Source: Megamonas sp. UBA1799
Lineage (GTDB): Bacteria > Bacillota > Negativicutes > Selenomonadales > Selenomonadaceae
Direction: 5' to 3'
NCBI GenBank assembly: GCA_002319815.1
Contig: DCFR01000025.1
Span: 1-30,635 of the forward strand
Length of the DNA stretch: 30,635 nt
Made by a program: the position numbers and the translations under genes
Shown here: piece after piece, positions 25,637 through 30,635 of the stretch
Numbering within the stretch: position 1 is the first letter of the stretch
Layout of the letters: every line of letters begins with the position of its first letter
Notes under the pieces: model-generated
What the model was told of the DNA's origin: nothing
Database searches by the model: none
Seen by the model: the letters and a program-made list of their open reading frames with translations, nothing else

Positions 25637-26162
25637 CCTCCTGCCGCAGCTTCGCTGCAACCACATACATCATTTCGGCAAAAGATTGCCGCGGTATGGC
25701 GGCAAATGCCGACTCTTTGGTTTCCTCTGCCAAAAGGACCCCGTTTCTGCTGTAAAGCTTATAAACAGGAATCGCATACGTTCGATCATGCAGATGAAAC
25801 GCTATCTGCATTTCACTGTAGCCGGCAACATCCTTTTTTCCCAGTCTGTCCCGATAACGGCGGTTTAAGGCATCAAGAATTTTCCGATCCTTATACGTCG
25901 CCTTGACCATAATTTCCACCCGATCCGTATCCGTCTTGTCCGGTTGGAAAGATTTCACATCGCACTCATAGACAGCCGTATCATTTTCCATAACCGAAGA
26001 CCAGCGCATCGCTTCCAGTTCAGCTGCCGTCGGCTTAGGCTGCACGCTGATTTCCCATTGCATCGGATTCGGCGGAGCTTTCTCTTCCTCCGCCGCCTGC
26101 GCCGCCCCTGCATGAAACATGCAAAGCGCTATACTTAAGGCAACCCATTTCCCTACTTTCAC
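25626..26162 (-). CDS. Exported protein of unknown function
   Basis: This 178-residue protein is not recognised. It has a signal peptide (VGKWVALSIALCMFHAG ending near AQAAEEEK) and a mixed alpha/beta body with no cysteines after the signal. The start is a GTG at 26162 with only a weak ribosome site, which suggests coupling with the upstream gene 26 bases away. It is the last gene of the apparent operon from the propeller gene. The only exported protein of that cluster besides the TonB receptor, it may be an accessory to it, but nothing shows a function. Confidence 0.75.
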   Translation of the reverse strand: MKVGKWVALSIALCMFHAGAAQAAEEEKAPPNPMQWEISVQPKPTAAELEAMRWSSVMENDTAVYECDVKSFQPDKTDTDRVEIMVKATYKDRKILDALNRRYRDRLGKKDVAGYSEMQIAFHLHDRTYAIPVYKLYSRNGVLLAEETKESAFAAIPRQSFAEMMYVVAAKLRQEEKT

Positions 26163-26188
26163 CTATTTCACCGCTTTCCCATGGTAAA

Positions 26189-27325
26189 TTATAATTTGGC
26201 AATTTTAAACACATCTTGTTCGATTAAACGCATGAGCTGAGTCTCCGTTTCATTTTCCTGTCCCGGCGTATCCCGCAGCAGCGGCTGCAGAATTTCTTGC
26301 ACGTAGTCTGCCGAAATTGCCAAGGCACGTTTCTGCAACCATTGTTCTTCCGGGTGGTTTTGCCTTTGCGGCAAACCGTCTTTCAGGGAAAGCCGATCTT
26401 CATACTCAGCCTTGAGCGCTGCCGCTACCCGCGTTTTATCCACATACGTCAAATCATCCGATTGAAAGATTGCCAGCATGCCGGCGCGAATCACCGCATC
26501 GCCCTCAGTTCGATCGGTCATACCTTTTTCAATAGCCGCATAGAGCAAGCGATTATACTCGGTAAAATAGCGGAAATCATCCCGGGCAAACGCCGCCTCC
26601 ACGCTGAACAACATATAATCATAACCGGTAAGCGGCTGTGCGGTCAATGCGTCATTTCCATAACAAAGACGCGAATTTCTGACATAAAGCTTCGCTGTAT
26701 CCAACTGTCCGGTCTCCGCGCCGATCACCGCAAAATAGCCGCTGGTCAATGAAACTCCGCCCAGCTCATCTGCCCCGCCATATGAATTGTGATACACCAG
26801 CCGCACTTCTTTATCTCCGCTGTCCAGCAGGTCCTGCAGCGCCGTCATAACGCTGCCGGCTACCTGCAGCGCCGCCGACAACTGGCCAATGGTCAGCAAG
26901 CCGGCAACCTGATTGGCCAACGAAAGAAAATCGGATAAATAATCCTTGCTGACGCAGCTGAGCAGCGCGGCGCTGATTGAAACAGTCCCGCCGCGGTAAG
27001 GTACCAAATTGGTCAGCGCATAATTCAGCTGCACGCCCCGCCCCAGCGAAGCTTCACTCAGCTGCAGCGCCGTCGGTCCGGCAACATTCGGCAGCTGCCG
27101 GGACGCATCGGATCCGAATTGAATGCCTACCAACGAAGAAACAACTGGAACCATCCTGCGGAACAGCTTGCGGTCATCCTTCAAAAACATTTCTGCCAGC
27201 CGCAGCCGGAAATACTGCTGGCCCTCCTGAAAAACAATTTTTGTCGCATCGGACGCCACCGGAGCATAGACATAATGCTTTGCTTCCTGCGTAAACAGAT
27301 TGGCAAACCAGTCAAACAATCCCAT
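26189..27325 (-). CDS. Protein of unknown family beside a C1 protease
   Basis: This protein (378 residues from the chosen start) is not recognised. It begins MGLFDWFANLF, then has a long stretch with charged helices (about 40-70), a central conserved-looking part LNYALTNLVPYRGGTVSISAA, a helical part rich in Ala/Leu (LANQVAGLLTIGQLSAALQVAGSVMTAL), a beta part around GGVSLTSGYFAVIGAETGQ, and a helical C-terminus. There is no signal peptide and no clear membrane segment. The frame extends to a TTG at 27364 without a ribosome site, whereas the ATG at 27325 follows AAGGGGAG. Its gap to the protease gene is 28 bases, so they share a transcript. It might be a partner, substrate or inhibitor of the protease; this is inference. 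Confidence 0.75.
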   Translation of the reverse strand: MGLFDWFANLFTQEAKHYVYAPVASDATKIVFQEGQQYFRLRLAEMFLKDDRKLFRRMVPVVSSLVGIQFGSDASRQLPNVAGPTALQLSEASLGRGVQLNYALTNLVPYRGGTVSISAALLSCVSKDYLSDFLSLANQVAGLLTIGQLSAALQVAGSVMTALQDLLDSGDKEVRLVYHNSYGGADELGGVSLTSGYFAVIGAETGQLDTAKLYVRNSRLCYGNDALTAQPLTGYDYMLFSVEAAFARDDFRYFTEYNRLLYAAIEKGMTDRTEGDAVIRAGMLAIFQSDDLTYVDKTRVAAALKAEYEDRLSLKDGLPQRQNHPEEQWLQKRALAISADYVQEILQPLLRDTPGQENETETQLMRLIEQDVFKIAKL

Positions 27326-27353
27326 ACTCGTTTCTCTCCCCTTTTCTCTGTAG

Positions 27354-28250
27354 TCAAAAGCCAAACTGCCGGGTCTCCAGCCATTTCATGCCCAGCAACG
27401 ACCAGAAATCCGACGCTTTTTTTTGCAGCACATATTCATAAGGCAGCCAGCCGTATCCCTGATCGCCCCAGGCAGTTCCCCAGCAGTTCCGTATCAAAAG
27501 GGCGCCGGTCGTGGTCAGCTGACAGCTTGTATTGGTTAACTGGAGCGTATCGTCATAGCCAAAGACCGCAACCGCGTGCCCCCACTCCGCCGTCTCGCCG
27601 GCCCCGGGCAGAGGAATGCCGCCAGGCGTAGTACACGACTCAAAAGAAGCGAAACCATACAGCCCGAACATAGACGGAACGCCAGCCGCCAGATATTTTT
27701 TCACGCTGTGCAGCGCCGCCTCCGGCGAGTCTTTTGCGCTGACCGCATCATGGCAAAAATATTGCAGAGCCTCATAATTATCCGCCACGGCATACACGAA
27801 AGCGGTCGGATCCTTATCAAAATCGGGCGTCTGATCCGTGTACGGCCAGTATTTCTCCGGTGCTGCCCCGCATAGAGCCAGCGCTCCCATCGTATCGCGG
27901 ATATATGCGCCGGCGTCGCCGCTCACCTGCTGCAGATTGCGCGCATTTTTATAGATAAACAAACGCGACACGCTGATTGCATGTTCAAACGAACGGTTTT
28001 CATAGTACTCAACGATCGCCGCAGCCGCATGCGCCGTGCAGGACCCGAGCGTTCCCTGTTCCTGTACCGGAGAACACCATGCCCGTAAATCGACTTTAGC
28101 CGGCAAAGCAAATTTTTTCTTTAGTCCCAGCCGGCGCAGAATTGGCGCCAGTTTTGGATGCTTCTCCGTATAGTCCCGCGCATCCGGCAGCGGCGGCCGC
28201 CACCCGGTGCCAACCGTCCGTCGGTCCGATAAAACAACCTGTTTCTTCAT
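27354..28250 (-). CDS. Papain-like (C1) cysteine protease
   Basis: This 298-residue protein has all C1 catalytic parts: oxyanion Gln65 and Cys71 in EQGTLGSCTAHA, His225 in EWGHAVAVFGYDD, and Asn255 in RNCWGTAWGDQGYGWLP. Upstream, PDARDYTEK (22-30) matches a motif common before bacterial C1 domains. It starts KKQVVLSDRR and has no signal peptide, which is unusual for a papain-like protease; it would act inside the cell or be exported by an unusual route. No long inhibitory propeptide is seen: only about 50 residues precede the domain. The ATG at 28250 has GGAGG 7 bases upstream and is preferred over an in-frame ATG at 28280. It follows the propeller gene after a 93-base gap that carries an RNA hairpin. 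Confidence 0.92.
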   Translation of the reverse strand: MKKQVVLSDRRTVGTGWRPPLPDARDYTEKHPKLAPILRRLGLKKKFALPAKVDLRAWCSPVQEQGTLGSCTAHAAAAIVEYYENRSFEHAISVSRLFIYKNARNLQQVSGDAGAYIRDTMGALALCGAAPEKYWPYTDQTPDFDKDPTAFVYAVADNYEALQYFCHDAVSAKDSPEAALHSVKKYLAAGVPSMFGLYGFASFESCTTPGGIPLPGAGETAEWGHAVAVFGYDDTLQLTNTSCQLTTTGALLIRNCWGTAWGDQGYGWLPYEYVLQKKASDFWSLLGMKWLETRQFGF

Positions 28251-28277
28251 TGGACTGCCTCCTTTTGAGCCAATACC

Positions 28278-28327
28278 CATCCCTTATGTAGGGATGACGT
28301 TGCCCCAGCCAAAGGGTAACGCCATCC
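28278..28327 (-). other. Mutually exclusive RNA hairpins upstream of the protease gene
   Basis: On the minus strand a 14-bp stem (arms 28314-28327 and 28292-28306, one mismatch and one G-U, loop 7) lies in the gap between the propeller and protease genes. Its second arm can instead pair by CATCCC / GGGATG (28291-28296 with 28278-28283). There is no T run, so it is not a simple terminator. Confidence 0.6.
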
Positions 28328-28343
28328 GTCTTTAAGCTGATTC

Positions 28344-29612
28344 TTATTTTTTTTCGGCTGCAAAGCGATCGGCCAGTTCCTTGGCTTCACGCGCCAAACG
28401 CAGCTGCGATGCCAGCGACTTGGCTGCCGGCGCCGTTCCCGGCGCAGCGGCTTTCAACCCCGTCGTCGCATCCGGCGCGATGAAGCAGGCCGAATTCAAA
28501 TTGCCATTTGAATAATCGCTCATATCACTAATGCTGAATGTCTTGCTTGCCGCCGACTGCAGGCTGGTCGGCGAACCGTCGTAAATCGCGATCGGCGTCC
28601 CCTGCACAAACCACAAACGGTAGGCGTCCGCATAAACACCCCAGAGATAACCCAGTGCATTCACATCCACCACCTTGGTCCAGTTGCTCGGCGACGTCAG
28701 ATTAGCTGCTGTCGTATGATAAATCCCGCCGACCATATTCGTATAGTTGCTGTCATAATGACCGAGGAACACATAGGCATGACTGGCGTTCAGAATGGAA
28801 ATATCACGAAAATCACCGTTTGTTGTCGGATTGGTGATTGTCACGTTCGTCACCCCGGACTGTGTAAAGTTCGTCAGATCAATAATGCTCAGTTCCGTAT
28901 CCGCGTTGCCGCTGCCGGCGTTCTGCATGCCGCCCAGCGAGCATACGTACAGCTTGTTGTCGTAGAGATCAAGCGTGAAGGAATTCTTGCCCGCCGTCAC
29001 ATAGCTGTCGTATGTCAGCGCCCCTGTAGTGGTATTAATGCTGAACTTGGCGATAATGCTATTGTAATAGTTGCTGTAGCCGCTGCCTTGATTAACATAG
29101 AACAGCGCGTACAAATAACTGCCGGACACCGCCAGCGCCTCGCCGTGGTAGACGCCGTCGCTGTACGGGTTAGTAAAGCCGGAAAAATCCGTTGGAAATG
29201 TGTATGTTCTCACCTGTGTATAAAGATTGTTTTGCGTATTGACAACAGCCATTTTCGACGCGTCATAATCCGTCGTAAACAACCACTTGCCGCTGGTCGC
29301 CACCCCGTGCAGGTTGGGCGCGCCCGTCCAAGTCTGCGTTGCCAGTGGCGAGGACCAGGTTCCCTGCGGCGCTACAATCTGATTTGCCAACAGATTCGTG
29401 GTACTGTAGTTATACTGCCTCAGCACCAGACGGCTGTTCAGTCCCTGAAAGAAATTAAAGAACGCCGGATCGCCTTTTAAATTGATGATTTTATTTTTGA
29501 CCGCTTGAAAAGCCGAGGAAGACGCCGCCGTACGGTCGCCGTAAATCGCGCCTGCAGCCCCTGCTGAATACCCCGAATTGACGTCTGTGTACGCAAATAA
29601 ATTTTCACTCAT
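28344..29612 (-). CDS. Beta-propeller-like protein without signal peptide
   Basis: This 422-residue protein is rich in Asn, Thr, Ser, Tyr and Gly, and has repeated short beta-strand blocks such as HGVATSGKWLFTTDYDASKMAVVNT and GEALAVSGSYLYALFYV, with a recurring SxxYLY / NKLYVCSL pattern, which fits a six- or seven-bladed propeller. It starts MSENLFAYTDVNSGYSAG with no signal peptide or membrane segment, and ends in a charged helix (SLASQLRLAREAKELADRFAAEKK). The composition looks like a surface or secreted protein, so the lack of a signal is odd. The ATG at 29612 has AGGGAG 9 bases upstream. It is the first gene of an apparent operon with the protease. Its function is unknown. Confidence 0.75.
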   Translation of the reverse strand: MSENLFAYTDVNSGYSAGAAGAIYGDRTAASSSAFQAVKNKIINLKGDPAFFNFFQGLNSRLVLRQYNYSTTNLLANQIVAPQGTWSSPLATQTWTGAPNLHGVATSGKWLFTTDYDASKMAVVNTQNNLYTQVRTYTFPTDFSGFTNPYSDGVYHGEALAVSGSYLYALFYVNQGSGYSNYYNSIIAKFSINTTTGALTYDSYVTAGKNSFTLDLYDNKLYVCSLGGMQNAGSGNADTELSIIDLTNFTQSGVTNVTITNPTTNGDFRDISILNASHAYVFLGHYDSNYTNMVGGIYHTTAANLTSPSNWTKVVDVNALGYLWGVYADAYRLWFVQGTPIAIYDGSPTSLQSAASKTFSISDMSDYSNGNLNSACFIAPDATTGLKAAAPGTAPAAKSLASQLRLAREAKELADRFAAEKK

Positions 29613-29701
29613 AATAAAATTCTCCCTTCATTATAAAAATCCTTAAACAGCGGCTTTTATGCATGCATCGGCATCGGACTCACCCCCTCTCCCGTAGCTT
29701 T

Positions 29702-30622
29702 TTAAAAGCTGTACTGCACCGTGGCATAATAGGTGCGACCCTGCTGCGGATATTGAAGCATTGAATTGGCATACAAATAATGCGTTTGATACAAATCCTG
29801 CTGCTTGTTAAAGAGATCATTTACCCCCAGGGTCAGCTGCCAGTCTTTTGTCGGCTGATACTTCACCCCCAGATCAAGCTGCGTCAGGGCCGACTGCTGG
29901 CTTAGATCGCCTCCGCCATACTGCGCTGTATACATGGCGCCCGTGTAATGCAGCTGTCCGAAAAGCGCCCAGCGCGCATCCGGCCGGTAGGTCAGCCGGG
30001 CAGTGCCTTCCCACTCCGGCGTATATGTCAGGTAACCGGAAACTCTCCCGTTGTTTTGCCAATAACCAGCGCCCGGCAACGCGCTCATATCATACTTTAC
30101 ATCTTTCACCTTCATATAAGTACCCTCCAGATCCAGATCCCATTTCTTCCAGGATGCGTTCCACTGCAGTTCCAAACCATCGATTTTTGCCGAAGCGGCG
30201 TTTGTATAAACAAAGAAGAAATGGTTCCAGTCGCCCAGCTGCAGCATTTTCTTGGAATCCCGGTGAAAATATGTCAACTGCAGCCGACTGCTCTTGGCGC
30301 CCAGCACCGGTTTATCCCAGATCGCCGACAAATCCCACTGCGTTCCTTCCTCCGGCTGTGGAAATACGCTTTGTGTTCCGTTGGAGTGAATGTTCGGCAT
30401 CGGCAGAATCCCGGCGCCATCGCCGGCGATCTCGTACATATTAAGCAGGCGGTAATAGGTCCCGCCGGTTGCCCGCAACGTCAGTTCATCATTGACTTTT
30501 TTCTTCAGCGCCAGTTGCCAGGTCGCCTTGCCGTCCGTCTGTTCATCTGCCTGATTGAGCCATTTGATGCCGGTTGGATCGGCTGCCTTATTATAATATT
30601 TACTGAGTCCATAAATGATTAA
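29702..30622 (-). CDS. TonB-dependent outer-membrane receptor, C-terminal part only
   Basis: The open frame of about 306 residues holds the C-terminal barrel of a TonB-dependent receptor: alternating beta-strands (LRATGGTYYRLLN, SRLQLTYFHRD, IDGLELQWNAS, ARLTYRPDARW, WQLTLGVNDLFNKQQDLY) and the final YYATVQYSF ending in Phe, the mark of outer-membrane barrels. NDLFNKQ is typical near the end of such receptors. The plug and the first part of the barrel are missing. The frame is closed on the 5' side by an in-frame TGA (30623-30625), only 10 bases inside the window edge, and no good start codon with a ribosome site lies in it. It may be a remnant, or the edge sequence may be at fault. The ligand (iron-siderophore, heme, cobalamin) is not evident. 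This gene shows the host has an outer membrane. Confidence 0.85.
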   Translation of the reverse strand, partial: LIIYGLSKYYNKAADPTGIKWLNQADEQTDGKATWQLALKKKVNDELTLRATGGTYYRLLNMYEIAGDGAGILPMPNIHSNGTQSVFPQPEEGTQWDLSAIWDKPVLGAKSSRLQLTYFHRDSKKMLQLGDWNHFFFVYTNAASAKIDGLELQWNASWKKWDLDLEGTYMKVKDVKYDMSALPGAGYWQNNGRVSGYLTYTPEWEGTARLTYRPDARWALFGQLHYTGAMYTAQYGGGDLSQQSALTQLDLGVKYQPTKDWQLTLGVNDLFNKQQDLYQTHYLYANSMLQYPQQGRTYYATVQYSF

Positions 30623-30635
30623 TCATAATCCCCCA

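Noticed and set aside
29613..29701. Promoter for the propeller gene at a TATAAT near 29627
   Set aside because: RNA starting from it would begin inside the ribosome site, and no suitable -35 box was seen.

Overview
The window looks like a chromosomal piece of a member of the Negativicutes, the Firmicutes that have an outer membrane. The evidence is the mix of gene types: Firmicute-type genes (a NiaR repressor with a 3H domain, a SpoVB-like flippase, Bacillus-like promoters and strong AGGAGG ribosome binding sites) beside diderm genes (a TonB-dependent receptor barrel at the right edge and an AMIN-domain amidase). This is inference from gene content; no rRNA is present. Almost everything lies on the minus strand. 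Only two genes, at 16648-17418 and 23244-23552, are on the plus strand.

Layout, read left to right. 1-1013: 5' part of an HD-GYP cyclic-di-GMP phosphodiesterase, running off the left edge. 1210-5723: glnS, a small unknown gene and leuS in one operon ending in a clear terminator. 5825-7125: the niacin-responsive repressor niaR followed by an HD hydrolase. 7226-7523: three tRNA genes (Asn, Glu, Val in transcription order) with their own promoter and terminator. 7640-10114: a SEC-C zinc-motif protein and a cell-wall amidase. 10227-11631: a polar amino-acid ABC transporter (permease and ATPase, no binding protein). 11746-16438: a four-gene operon, flippase, diacylglycerol-kinase-like lipid kinase, mtnA and an exported TPR protein. 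16648-17418: a GalT/HIT-like protein with divergent promoters. 17484-22884: potA-potB-potC-potD polyamine importer and prfC. 23244-24017: a small His/Pro-rich exported protein and a membrane zinc-ribbon protein, convergent across a perfect 23-bp inverted repeat. 24090-25430: an MFS transporter, probably the niacin importer NiaP.

25626-30622 is the accessory-looking end: an exported protein of unknown function, a protein of unknown family, a papain-like (C1) cysteine protease, a beta-propeller-like protein, and the C-terminal part of a TonB-dependent receptor whose frame closes at a stop just inside the right edge. The protease, the unknown protein and the propeller have no recognisable signal peptide and sit in one apparent operon. 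This is the best candidate in the window for an undescribed system.

Two parts appear to work together at a distance: NiaR (6601-7125) and the NiaP-like transporter, whose promoter carries two opposed copies of TTGACACYTGT, one on the -35 box and one just before the start codon. The rest is mostly housekeeping: translation (leuS, glnS, prfC, tRNAs), cell envelope (amidase, flippase, lipid kinase), and uptake (polyamines, amino acids).
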